The translations under genes and the position numbers were made by a program. The notes below the pieces were generated by a model that was not told the DNA's origin, did no database searches, and worked only from the letters and a program-made list of their open reading frames with translations. From NCBI GenBank assembly GCA_944321735.1, contig CALUMK010000021.1, positions 1 through 46,318 of the forward strand: DNA of 46,318 nucleotides, given 5' to 3'. Below, in pieces: positions 1-9,110 of the stretch (its first letter is position 1; every line of letters begins with the position of its first letter). Source of the DNA: an uncultured Bacteroidales bacterium. GTDB taxonomy: Bacteria; Bacteroidota; Bacteroidia; Bacteroidales; P3.

Positions 1-962
1 TCGGTGATGTCCACCTCCACCTCGTTGGCTATCAGTTCCGAAATATCTTTCCCGGTCTGTTTCAAGGCCACCGTCAGGAAGGTCGGCGTGCCGGTAGCGT
101 ACCAGTATCCGGTGAACCGCTTGCTGCTGAGCGTATTGAGCAGGCTGAAAGGATTGTAAATTCCGATGCTGCTCTCCGAAAAATGATAACCATCGTACCA
201 TTGCGCCAGTTTGGCGTAGCAAGCCTCTTTCGTAAGCTTGTTGGCATCGGCCAGTTCCTGCACGCCTTCATCGAAATACCGGTGCAGGTCCTCTTCCGAT
301 ATCCCGCACAAGTCCACGTAGCGGGGATCCATCGAAATGTCTTGCAAATTGTTGAGACCGCTGAAGATGTTCAGCTGGCCTATCTTGGTGATGCCCGTCA
401 GGAAACCTAAACGAATCTTGCCGTCCTTGGCCTTCATCACGCTGTAAAAGCCGGACAAACGCTTGCGGAACGCCTCTTTCAGCTCCTCTCTGTCCAGATT
501 GTCCACTATCGGCTTGTCGTACTCGTCTATCAATATCACCACCGCCTTGCCTGTCTTCCCGTAGGCCGCATCGATGATATTTTCAAACCGGACACTGTCT
601 GCCGTCAGCACGTTATCGATTCCATATTCCTGCTCCCATCGACGCAATGCATTTTCAATCTTATCGTTAAAAATGCTTTCCGAGGTATAGGTGGCTCCGC
701 CCCAATCCAGATGCAAAACCGGGTATTCCGTCCAGTCCTTCTCTTGGTTCTCGATAGCCAAACCCTTGAACAGTTCCTTTTTCCCTTGGAAATAGGCTTC
801 CATCGTTGATAAAAGCAAGCTCTTGCCGAAACGGCGCGGACGGCCTAAGAAATAATACCGCCCCGTAGCGGCAAGTTGGTAAATCAATTCTGTCTTGTCC
901 ACATACGTGAATCCTCCCTTGCGGAGGCTTTCAAAATTCTGGATTCCTATCGGGTAAAGCAT
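1..962 (-). CDS. AAA-ATPase-like protein, partial (C-terminus off window)
   Basis: I translated the minus strand from an ATG at 962; the frame stays open to the left edge, giving at least 320 residues of a longer protein. The N-terminus begins MLYPIGIQNFESLRKGG, followed by a Walker A-type motif GRPRRFGKS (residues 40-48) and a Walker B-type VVILIDEYD (about 141-149). This arrangement is typical of the AAA-ATPase-like family (PF09820), whose C-terminal part, not visible here, is usually a PD-(D/E)XK nuclease-like domain. Such genes are often multicopy in Bacteroidales and their cellular role is not established; a defence or mobile-element link is only inference. An in-frame ATG at 986 is an alternative start; 962 was chosen because family members usually begin just before the YPIGIQNF motif. 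The promoter lies at 1048-1078. Confidence 0.85.
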   Translation of the reverse strand, partial: MLYPIGIQNFESLRKGGFTYVDKTELIYQLAATGRYYFLGRPRRFGKSLLLSTMEAYFQGKKELFKGLAIENQEKDWTEYPVLHLDWGGATYTSESIFNDKIENALRRWEQEYGIDNVLTADSVRFENIIDAAYGKTGKAVVILIDEYDKPIVDNLDREELKEAFRKRLSGFYSVMKAKDGKIRLGFLTGITKIGQLNIFSGLNNLQDISMDPRYVDLCGISEEDLHRYFDEGVQELADANKLTKEACYAKLAQWYDGYHFSESSIGIYNPFSLLNTLSSKRFTGYWYATGTPTFLTVALKQTGKDISELIANEVEVDIT

Positions 963-1047
963 ATTCTTGTGTTTACGATGCGGCATCAAACCATGCGATT
1001 CCCAAAGATAGGGATGAAAACTGCATTTCGATGCCTGCCTATGAGAA

Positions 1048-1078
1048 CAAAGATACACAAAGTCGAGAGCAGAGCAAA
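1048..1078 (-). promoter_or_regulatory. Bacteroidota-type promoter for the AAA-ATPase-like gene
   Basis: On the minus strand a TTTG (-33 box, 1075-1078) is followed after exactly 19 bases by TATCTTTG (-7 box, 1048-1055). This fits the Bacteroides consensus TTTG-N19-21-TAnnTTTG. It leaves a leader of roughly 50-80 nt before the candidate ATGs at 986 and 962. Confidence 0.65.
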
Positions 1079-1089
1079 CGAGTTTGCTC
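1072..1089. promoter_or_regulatory. Palindrome overlapping the -33 box (candidate operator)
   Basis: GAGCAAAC-GA-GTTTGCTC is an inverted repeat with perfect 8-bp arms and a 2-bp centre. It contains the -33 TTTG of the minus-strand promoter, so a dimeric protein bound here could block or alter transcription of the AAA-ATPase-like gene. It could also be a hairpin in a transcript. No bound protein is known from the sequence. Confidence 0.4.
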
Positions 1090-1625
1090 GATTGGATCTG
1101 CCGAGACGCATCCAAAGCCCCGATTAAGCCGAGGGGCATCTCAAGGCAGTTCCATCCTTGAACATGTCTGAGGCGGAGGGGCTTCGGCGTAGCCAATCTT
1201 CGATGCGAAGCAATCAAAGATAATAATTTTAGGAAATAAAGAACGTGCGACAAGATACAATGGCTCCTGTAGCCAGAAATAAATCAAAACGTGTAAAAAC
1301 GAATCAAATTTCAAATCCTTCAAGAATATTTCCATTGTAAATACCTTGAATCATTTTTATTTAAGTGTATCGCCAATGCACTTTGAAAGGTGTAAAAAAA
1401 GCCAAAAAGTCGATTTTTCTTTGCTGTGAGCAAGCTGTCTGTCCTGGAATAATGAGAAAACGAATATTTTACGCATTTGATTCACATGGCTTTCCTGTCA
1501 ATATTCCCGCCGCAGGAATGGCAGTGCTGTAAGCTCCGCTGACACTGCCGAGGCCATCAAAAATTTCGCGCAAGGTTTCTCTCAACTCAATACTCGGATT
1601 CTCTTATTCATAAAAAACAAGCAAC
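1090..1625. other. Intergenic region with stem-loop elements, no convincing gene
   Basis: No supported gene lies here. A nested stem-loop spans 1098-1149: CTGCC pairs with GGCAG, GAGA with TCTC, and GCCCC with GGGGC. A second hairpin, GGCAGTG (1520-1526) with CACTGCC (1543-1549), lies about 80 bases before the ATG at 1626 and may be in its 5' leader. The sequence just before that ATG is A-rich, as usual in this phylum, with no clear Shine-Dalgarno. I found no good TAnnTTTG promoter for the downstream cargo gene. A 64-codon minus-strand frame (1141-1335) is present but looks non-coding. Confidence 0.4.
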
Positions 1626-4600
1626 ATGAAAAAAAGAACGAAAAGTTTAAAATCAATCCTATGTGGCATCAGTCTGCCATTCTTGATGCTGGGCGGCATG
1701 GCATCCGCGCAAGAAATACTGAACGAAAGCTTCACTTCGGACAATCTGCCTGAAGGCTGGACCTCGATAGTCGGCGAGGACGGTTCCCATGAATGGACGG
1801 GATACTCTTATGGCTATGGCCCGGATTACGAAACCGGTCATGCCGAACTGTATCCAGGTTACGAAGGTGTCAATAACGCCTGGCTGATCACCCCCATGCT
1901 GGAACCTTCCGCAGAAAACCACATATTGACATTCTGGATAAGCAACGTCTGGTATGACTGCGATTTCGATGCAACCCGTATGAAACTCCGTGTCTCGACA
2001 GCCAGCTTGGACACGAACGATTTTACCAACACTTTGGCCACCTATCTGAACACGGAAATCCAGGCGGATTTTCCCTGTACCTATAATGGCGAAGATTGGG
2101 CGAAAAAATCGGTGGATTTGACCGACTTTATCGGCCAGAAAATCTACATAGCATTCCAAGTCCTTGACAATTCGCTTGTCGATGTCGGGCTAGATGAAGT
2201 TTCCGGCATTCCCCTTTTTGCCTACGACAATGATGCCAGTATCGAATCCATCGATGTGATTGCGGAAGATTTTGTACAAATCGGCACAGATGTCCGCCTG
2301 AGGGCCATTGTGAAAAACAAAGGGAAAAACAAGAACCCGGTAACTGTATCTTTCTCGGTGGACGGGATCCCTGTCGGTTCTCAGCGTATCGATTTCGCAT
2401 CGAACCCGGATACGGCATACCTGGATTACAGTTTTGAAAACACAGGTACTTACATGGTAAAAGCCTCTTTGCCAGACGATGACGATGCAAGCAACAATAC
2501 CCATGAAACGAAAGTGGATGTCTACCCTGCCAACTTCCTGTTCGAGGATTTCCATGCCGACTCGCCCTTCCCTCCTGAAAACTGGCAATTTGCCGTGACC
2601 AACGGGAACGTGGATTTTTCCAATGAGGATTATGAAGGCACGGGAGGCGCATTGTCGACTCCGGGATATTTGCAGATTCCTTATGACTATATTACAGCAT
2701 CGGAGGACAATCCTTCCATCTCCTATAGCATCACGCCGCAACTCAGACCCAGTCCAGAGTACCATACACTGAGTTTTTACGTGCAACTGGCCGGTAGCCC
2801 GTATGGCGAAGGGACCACTTCCTTCGAAGTGCTTTTGTCGGAGACGACCGCTTCCACCGAAGATTTTGCAATACAGCTGGCTCAGTACGAAGCCACAGAG
2901 AATGAAGCCGACCTTGATGCCTATGAATGGGCGTATCGGGAAATCGACCTGACAGACTATATAGGCAAGGATGTTTACGTAGCGTTCCGGGTCGAGGATC
3001 CAGGTTTGAGTTCTTGGTACGTAGATGAAGTGAAAGGACTTCCGCTGTCTATCTTTGAGAAAGATGCCCGGGTCAGGATGCTCGCATTGGAAGATCCCTA
3101 TAGATACTATTTCTCTGGCGACGAGATAAGACTGAAAGCCATAGTCGACAACCCGGGTTTGGAAAATCTGGATGGCTTGCATGTGGAACTGCAAGTAAAC
3201 GGACAGGCAGCAGACAGCAGAACATTGGAGCTGGCATCCGGAGAGGTATCCGATACCCTGTCGTTCACCTTCGAACCGGAAAAAGAAGGCCTCTACACTT
3301 TGTCCGTGCAAGTACCCGCGGATGACAATGCCTCAAACGACAAGCAGGCGATTTCCCTGCAAGTATATCCCGAAAATTACCTTCTGGAAGGCTTCGAATC
3401 AGGCCTGACACCGCCCGAATACTGGGATGTGGAATACAAACAGATCGGATTGCGCACCGAGGCCGCCTGGAATGCGTTTGACATGTATCCCAAAAACGGG
3501 AAATATTCAGTAACCTCCAATTCGGCAGGATACCGTCTGATTACGCCAAGATTGACGCTGACAGGAAAAGACAGCCTGTGCTTCCATGCCAAAAGCGCCC
3601 TTTACGATGATACCGTTTCTTTGTGCATCAGCCTCTCCAAAGACATGCAAGCCTGGGACACGGTAACGATGGATACAATCATAGGCAACGAATACCGATT
3701 GCATAAAATCATGTTCGCGGAAATGGATCCCGAAAAGCTCGGCGAGGTGTTCCTGGCCTTTTCCCTGGCAAGCAGCGGCACTTGCTATATAGATGACATC
3801 CATGGTCCTATGATGAGCCCGAAAGACGACCAGTTCGCCATCCGTTCCGCATGGGCGGAAGGAATCATTCAAGCGGGCACGGAATGCCGTATTGCAGTAG
3901 CGCTACAGAATGACGGGACGCTGGCTCAGGCCAAAGAAATTTCTTTGTATGTCGAAGGCAGGCTGGCAAAGACCCTGACTTCCGAAACCCTATCTCCAGG
4001 TCAGACGGACACCTTGCATATTCCGTTTGTCTTTGAAGAAGAAAATGCCAATACCGCCCTGTCGGTCCGTTTGCCAGAGGATGTATCGCTGGTAGACAAT
4101 CAATTTGATTTCAATGCGTGCATATACCCGCAAACACTGCCATGGCGCTTAGTGGAAGGCTTCGAATCGGCCGATGCTGGTTTCTGGCAATTCGGGGAAA
4201 ACTGGGCTCCTTACCAGGAAAACGCAGGCTGGGGACCTGCAGGGCATCCGGCGTACGAAGGCGAAAACTACATGCAGTGGTCCTCCGAAGGGTACGATAC
4301 AGTCTTAGCCCTGTCTCCTTATCTGGATTTGCGTTATGACGAATACGAACTCAGCCTGGCAATGTACAGAAGCTCCGAAAGGCCAGGCTCCCCCGACCGA
4401 TTGGACTTGGGCTTGTCCGAAACCGGAAGATGGGAAGACGTGCTTTTCGTGGATTCCATCCATCGATACAACAATGCATACCCTGTAACTCAAAATACAG
4501 GCTGGCAGACCTATAGCTTCATCATTCCGGTACAAGACATGGAAAAAGGCTTCCTCGTGCTGCGGACCATCGGCTCGTATTCTTGGGAAAACATCGATAT

Positions 4601-6167
4601 CGACAATATCGTGCTCAAGCCTCACTTCCCGCAGGATGCCGAAATTGCAGCCATGGTTTTGCCGACCGACACAGTCTGGGGAGCAGATTCGGCAAGGAAC
4701 GTATTGCAAATCCGCCTGCTGAATTCCGGATATGAAAACCTGGAATCCGCCGAGTTAATCTACGGTGTCGACAGTATCGAGACAGGCCGCGTGAAATGGA
4801 AAGGGATGCTGTTGCCCGGCCAAGACACCCTGATCATGCTTACCGAAAACTTGTGCATGGCCAGAACGGAAGCCCCGGTCGTATTCGCCGAAGTGATAGC
4901 AGCAGGAGACAGCAACATGCTGAACAACCGCATAGAAAAGAGCCTGAGCATAAAGCAGGCTTACGAGCTGCCTTTCGTGGCCAACTTCGAGGACTCCGCC
5001 TGGAACAAGGATTGGCAGAACTTCACGCTTTCTTCCGACGGATTGACATGGAGACTGATAGACACAGCGGAACAGGACCTAATCAAGCCGATTTTCGGGA
5101 AAAACAGCATTTTCTCGGCCTCCTTTGACGACAACATGGGTCCCGTCACTCCGGACAACTGGTTCGTGACGCCGGGCTTGGCAATCACCCACCCCAAGGC
5201 ATGGCTGTCGTTCTATGTGCAAGCTGCCGATGCGACCGATTTCAAAGAAGCCTACCAAATCTTGGTGTCGACCCGTTCGGACCGCGACACGGCTTTCTTC
5301 ACGCCTGTTTATGCCGACACCCTGAAATCCGATGAACTCCAGCATGTCGTTCTGCCGTTGGACGGCTACAAGGGCGAGGTGCTGAACATCGCTTTCCGTC
5401 ACTTCAACTGCTCCGGCCAGTACCGCCTGCTCTTGGACAGCGTGCATGTCTATTACCCGGAACTGTTCGAAGTGACGGCCACCGTCAACCCGACCGAAGC
5501 CGGGACGGTGGAAGGCATCGGCGAATACATCTTGGACGAGGAAGTGGTCCTAATGGCCGTGGGCAACGAGGGCTGGAAGTTCAGTGGCTGGTACCAAGGC
5601 GGGGACCTGGTTTCCACGGAGAATCCCTACCGTTTTGACTGCGAGGGCGATGCCCAGTACGAAGTCCGCTTCGAGGAAATCACCTACACGATTACGCTCA
5701 GCGCCGGTGAGGGAGGCACGGTAAGCCCCAGCGGGGAACAGAGCGTGAAGGCGGGCGAAGACCTGGCCGTGACGATTACCGCCAACGAGGGCTACGTGAT
5801 CGAGGACGTGCTGGTGGACGGGCAATCGGTAGGCGCACGGGAATCCTACACCTTCGAAACGGTGACAGCCGACCATAGTCTGGAAGCTACCTTCAAGCCC
5901 GATGTGGCCAACGAGTCCGAAGACAAAGCAGGCTTGCATGTCTATCCGAACCCGTATGCGGAAGAGCTGCATGTCGAATCGGCATGGCCCATGGAAAGCA
6001 TCCGGATTCTGGACTTGCAGGGTCGGGAAACCGTCCGCTACGAGCTGAACGGCCAGCAGGCGGTCAGCTTGCGTCCCGTCCTGCCTGAAGGATTGTACCT
6101 CTTGGTCGTGGAACAGGCCAACGGGCAGACAGCGGTACACCGGATTGTCAAATCGGAAAAACGGTAA
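1626..6167 (+). CDS. Large T9SS cargo adhesin: choice-of-anchor-J/CARDB modules and InlB repeats
   Basis: This predicted secreted surface protein has 1513 residues. Residues 1-29 form a signal peptide ending ASA-Q. Five beta-sandwich modules of the choice-of-anchor-J/cleaved-adhesin type start near residues 31, 304, 585, 840 and 1115, each opening with an F-E/F-D-containing strand such as EGFESGL. Most are followed by a CARDB-like Ig fold of about 100 residues with the phrase VKNKGKN or VDNPGLEN. Two divergent InlB B-repeats follow (about 1281-1430, motifs FSGWYQGG and GGTVSPSGEQ). From about 1437 to the end there is a type A T9SS sorting domain with YPNP, DLQGRE and LPEGLYLLVV. By family knowledge the CTD directs export across the outer membrane and is then cleaved for surface attachment. 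The adhesive role is inferred; the ligand is unknown. It leads the plus-strand cluster, and a protease gene follows after 165 bp. Confidence 0.85.
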   Translation: MKKRTKSLKSILCGISLPFLMLGGMASAQEILNESFTSDNLPEGWTSIVGEDGSHEWTGYSYGYGPDYETGHAELYPGYEGVNNAWLITPMLEPSAENHILTFWISNVWYDCDFDATRMKLRVSTASLDTNDFTNTLATYLNTEIQADFPCTYNGEDWAKKSVDLTDFIGQKIYIAFQVLDNSLVDVGLDEVSGIPLFAYDNDASIESIDVIAEDFVQIGTDVRLRAIVKNKGKNKNPVTVSFSVDGIPVGSQRIDFASNPDTAYLDYSFENTGTYMVKASLPDDDDASNNTHETKVDVYPANFLFEDFHADSPFPPENWQFAVTNGNVDFSNEDYEGTGGALSTPGYLQIPYDYITASEDNPSISYSITPQLRPSPEYHTLSFYVQLAGSPYGEGTTSFEVLLSETTASTEDFAIQLAQYEATENEADLDAYEWAYREIDLTDYIGKDVYVAFRVEDPGLSSWYVDEVKGLPLSIFEKDARVRMLALEDPYRYYFSGDEIRLKAIVDNPGLENLDGLHVELQVNGQAADSRTLELASGEVSDTLSFTFEPEKEGLYTLSVQVPADDNASNDKQAISLQVYPENYLLEGFESGLTPPEYWDVEYKQIGLRTEAAWNAFDMYPKNGKYSVTSNSAGYRLITPRLTLTGKDSLCFHAKSALYDDTVSLCISLSKDMQAWDTVTMDTIIGNEYRLHKIMFAEMDPEKLGEVFLAFSLASSGTCYIDDIHGPMMSPKDDQFAIRSAWAEGIIQAGTECRIAVALQNDGTLAQAKEISLYVEGRLAKTLTSETLSPGQTDTLHIPFVFEEENANTALSVRLPEDVSLVDNQFDFNACIYPQTLPWRLVEGFESADAGFWQFGENWAPYQENAGWGPAGHPAYEGENYMQWSSEGYDTVLALSPYLDLRYDEYELSLAMYRSSERPGSPDRLDLGLSETGRWEDVLFVDSIHRYNNAYPVTQNTGWQTYSFIIPVQDMEKGFLVLRTIGSYSWENIDIDNIVLKPHFPQDAEIAAMVLPTDTVWGADSARNVLQIRLLNSGYENLESAELIYGVDSIETGRVKWKGMLLPGQDTLIMLTENLCMARTEAPVVFAEVIAAGDSNMLNNRIEKSLSIKQAYELPFVANFEDSAWNKDWQNFTLSSDGLTWRLIDTAEQDLIKPIFGKNSIFSASFDDNMGPVTPDNWFVTPGLAITHPKAWLSFYVQAADATDFKEAYQILVSTRSDRDTAFFTPVYADTLKSDELQHVVLPLDGYKGEVLNIAFRHFNCSGQYRLLLDSVHVYYPELFEVTATVNPTEAGTVEGIGEYILDEEVVLMAVGNEGWKFSGWYQGGDLVSTENPYRFDCEGDAQYEVRFEEITYTITLSAGEGGTVSPSGEQSVKAGEDLAVTITANEGYVIEDVLVDGQSVGARESYTFETVTADHSLEATFKPDVANESEDKAGLHVYPNPYAEELHVESAWPMESIRILDLQGRETVRYELNGQQAVSLRPVLPEGLYLLVVEQANGQTAVHRIVKSEKR

Positions 6168-6244
6168 ACAGGTTTTAGTTGTCAAATAATTGGTTTTGGT
6201 TGGTTTGTTTTAGTTCCGCCGGATGAGAATCCGCCGGAAGCAAC

Positions 6245-6305
6245 GCCCCGCCGGTCTTCCCGGCGGGGCCTCCATGGCCGGACGGGAAGGGATTCCCCTC
6301 CGGCC
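6245..6305. terminator. Two tandem GC-rich hairpins between cargo genes
   Basis: Hairpin 1 has a perfect 10-bp stem (6245-6254 with 6260-6269) and a 5-nt loop. Hairpin 2 pairs GGCCGGA with TCCGGCC and GGGAA with TTCCC across one C/C mismatch (6276-6305, 4-nt loop). Neither is followed by a T-tract; an A-rich stretch leads straight to the ATG at 6333. They could attenuate or process the transcript and so set the ratio of the two flanking cargo proteins. A full terminator is less likely without the U-run. Confidence 0.5.
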
Positions 6306-6332
6306 GCCAAAAAACAAAAAAAACAAAGAAGC

Positions 6333-9107
6333 ATGAGGAAAGCATGGACAACTTTATTATGGCTACTGGCCGGCATAACCGGCCTGCAGGCCCAAATCAG
6401 TTTTGGCGGGACACCGCCTTCTTTTTCAAGCCAAGGGACGAAATCCGTCTCCGGGATAAATTACCAAGTGGTGGAACACTCCTTGGACATGGAGCAGCTT
6501 TTAATAGAAGAAGCCGAAGCGGAAAGATTGGGAATGCCGCCGAGAGTCGCTGTCCAGCTGCCGGTCCATTATACGCTACAAAATTCAGGACGCTGGGATG
6601 TCCTGCCCGATGGCCGTTCCATCTGGCGTTTAGGGCTGAAAGCACCTGGAGCCTTGGCCCTGCTGGTTTCCTACCATGAATTCTCTTTGCCCGAAGGTGT
6701 CGCCCTGTTTGTCTACAACAAGGAGAGAAGCCGGGTGCTGGGAGCTTATACCAATACCAGCAATCCGAACGGCGGCCGTTTCTCGACCGAAATGCTGGCC
6801 ACGGATGAAATCTGTTTCGAAATGGTATTCCCAGCACAGGGCAATTTATCCGAAACCATAGAGAAAACCCGTTTCAGCATAGACGGCTTAGGGTATTGCT
6901 TCAACAAAATCAGCGTGCAATACACCCCTGGCTTTCAAGACAACGGAAGCAAAGCGGTCTCCAGCTGGTGCATGATCAATATCAACTGCCCTGAAGGCGA
7001 AAATTGGCAGACCGAAAAGAAATCGGTCTGCAAAATGCTGATGCTGGTCGGTTCCGGATGGTTCATGTGTACAGGCACCGTGGTGAACAACACCGCTCAA
7101 GACCTGACCCCTTATATCGCTACAGCCTATCACTGTCTTTCGGGGGGCGAGATTGCCAGCATCGATTTTTCCCAATGGCAATTCATTTTCGATTACGAAT
7201 CGTCCTATTGCGAGGACGCGGACCCCTTGGATACCAAAACCTTGACAGGTGCCTCTTTCCGTGCGGGAACTCCGACCATAGGAGGATCGGACGGTATGTT
7301 GCTGGAATTGACCACTGACATTCCAGAAGAATGGGGTGTCTATTACAGCGGCTGGGACAGGAGGAATATCGTCCCGGCCGACTCCATCGGGGTCGGGATA
7401 CACCATCCGCAAGGCGACCTGAAGAAATTCGCTTCATTAAACCATCTGCAAGTCGGCACTTGGCCCCCACCCCGGGAAGAAGGTGCGCCCAACGCCCATT
7501 TCCGCGCGCAATTCGCTCCCACTCAAAGCGGCTATGGCGTGACTGAAGGTGGTTCTTCCGGATCCGGACTGTTCAACATGGACCACCGTTTCGTAGGAAC
7601 ATTGACAGGAGGAAGCGCCTCCTGCGACAAACCGGACTTGTTCGGGTATTACGGCCGGCTCTGGTATCACTGGGATCAATACGGGGACAATGATTCCACC
7701 CAGTTCAAAAACTGGCTCGACCCCTTGAACACCGGAGAAGAGACCATAGACGGCATCTTTATCGACCCTACAGCCCCTCGTTTGGATTTAAGCCGGGAAG
7801 AATTGCCGGTTTTCCACCAGACAGATTACATGAACCCTTCCCAAGCAGACACTTTCCATGTCAAAGGGAGCAATTTATGTTCCGCCATCTCGGCTTGGAC
7901 CACCGAACCTTTCGAAATCTCCACCGATGGGCAGAATTGGGATACCCGTTCGGAATTAGCCACCTCAGGCATCCTGCATGTCCGCTACAACCCGCAAGGC
8001 ATCCGCCGGGACACGAGCGAAATCCGTCTGGCCGCGACCGGCACCGATACCGTCCGCGTAAAAGTCATGGGGAACTCCTGCCAGATACTAATCTTGGCTC
8101 CGGAAACGCTGGAAAACGCATACGTGGATGAATTCTATCAGGTACAGATGCAGACATCCGGCAGCGCAGCAGAATCCTACCGTTACGAAATCATCGAAGG
8201 ACGATTGCCAGAGGGCTTGAAATTATCGCCGGAAGGCCTCCTGAGCGGGATCCCATCGGAGTTCGGCCTGTTCGAATTCAAGATACGGGTAGCCGAGCCT
8301 TCGCTTTGCGACCAAGTCTTCGACAGAAGCCTGTATGTAGTCTGCAATGTCATTGGCGAATACCCCTACCAGGAAGGCTTCGAATCGGATCTGATTCCGT
8401 CCTGCTGGACTTACGAGTACGGGGAAGGCCAAACCGACTGGATCTATGTGGAAGGCGTTGGGAATACGGAGGCTCCGGTCAATAGCGCGGGAGAAGGTCA
8501 ATACAATGCGCTCTTCAAAGCAGAAACCTACGATGGATGGTCCACAAAATTAATTACGCCCCAATTGGATTTGTCGGGCTTGCAGAACCCTTGCTTGGTA
8601 TTCAAACATGCCCAACCGGCCTGGATTTCCGATCAGGACTGGCTGAAAGTGCATGTCAAGAATTCAGCCACAGCGGAATGGCAGGAAATGGCGTTTTATC
8701 AGGAAGACATCTCCCAATGGCAGGAAGACACGATTGCACTGCCCGACCCTAGCGATGAATATTTCGTCGCCTTTGAAGGCATCTCCCATTTCGGATACGG
8801 CGTGGCCATCGACGATATCCGGATCATGGAAGGCAAAACGACCACAATCACGGAAAATCCGGCCACCCGAAAACCGGTTTATTACAATAACCCTGTCCGC
8901 GACTATCTCCATATAGAATTCAGCGGGCATTCTTTCATCCATGCCGCATGTTACGACGGATCCGGCCGGCACGTATCAGGACAAGACATAAACCCGCAAG
9001 CAAGCGCCATCGAAATCCCCATGACAGAGTTGCCGCAAGGATTCTATTGGGTCGTATTGGAAAGCCAAACAGAAAAAGAAGTCATTAAAATACTCAAAAT
9101 CAAATAA
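6333..9107 (+). CDS. Lysyl-endopeptidase-like S1 serine protease with T9SS sorting domain
   Basis: The product is a 924-residue secreted protease. A signal peptide (1-21, ends LQA-Q) precedes a pro-like region, then a chymotrypsin-fold domain. The catalytic triad is readable: His267 in TAYHC, Asp320 in GGSDGMLLEL, and Ser409 in GGSSGSG. The order and spacing match lysyl endopeptidase (Achromobacter protease I) relatives, but lysine specificity cannot be read from the sequence. After the protease come a putative-Ig domain (about 586-670, motif LPEGLKLSPEGLLSGIP), a choice-of-anchor-J module (674-830) and a T9SS CTD (from about 846; PVRDYL, DGSGR, LPQGFYWVVL). The domain order resembles other T9SS-exported peptidases. 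The next gene starts 3 bp after the stop, so the two are co-transcribed. The start is preceded by an A-rich leader rather than a Shine-Dalgarno. Confidence 0.88.
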   Translation: MRKAWTTLLWLLAGITGLQAQISFGGTPPSFSSQGTKSVSGINYQVVEHSLDMEQLLIEEAEAERLGMPPRVAVQLPVHYTLQNSGRWDVLPDGRSIWRLGLKAPGALALLVSYHEFSLPEGVALFVYNKERSRVLGAYTNTSNPNGGRFSTEMLATDEICFEMVFPAQGNLSETIEKTRFSIDGLGYCFNKISVQYTPGFQDNGSKAVSSWCMININCPEGENWQTEKKSVCKMLMLVGSGWFMCTGTVVNNTAQDLTPYIATAYHCLSGGEIASIDFSQWQFIFDYESSYCEDADPLDTKTLTGASFRAGTPTIGGSDGMLLELTTDIPEEWGVYYSGWDRRNIVPADSIGVGIHHPQGDLKKFASLNHLQVGTWPPPREEGAPNAHFRAQFAPTQSGYGVTEGGSSGSGLFNMDHRFVGTLTGGSASCDKPDLFGYYGRLWYHWDQYGDNDSTQFKNWLDPLNTGEETIDGIFIDPTAPRLDLSREELPVFHQTDYMNPSQADTFHVKGSNLCSAISAWTTEPFEISTDGQNWDTRSELATSGILHVRYNPQGIRRDTSEIRLAATGTDTVRVKVMGNSCQILILAPETLENAYVDEFYQVQMQTSGSAAESYRYEIIEGRLPEGLKLSPEGLLSGIPSEFGLFEFKIRVAEPSLCDQVFDRSLYVVCNVIGEYPYQEGFESDLIPSCWTYEYGEGQTDWIYVEGVGNTEAPVNSAGEGQYNALFKAETYDGWSTKLITPQLDLSGLQNPCLVFKHAQPAWISDQDWLKVHVKNSATAEWQEMAFYQEDISQWQEDTIALPDPSDEYFVAFEGISHFGYGVAIDDIRIMEGKTTTITENPATRKPVYYNNPVRDYLHIEFSGHSFIHAACYDGSGRHVSGQDINPQASAIEIPMTELPQGFYWVVLESQTEKEVIKILKIK

Positions 9108-9110
9108 ACC

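Noticed and set aside
1141-1335. 64-codon minus-strand frame in the first intergenic region
   Set aside because: Unusual composition, no homologous feel, and it overlaps the stem-loop at 1098-1149.
2190-3311. 373-codon open frame on the minus strand
   Set aside because: It lies wholly inside the 1513-aa cargo gene, has no family features, and is explained by the codon bias of the coding strand.
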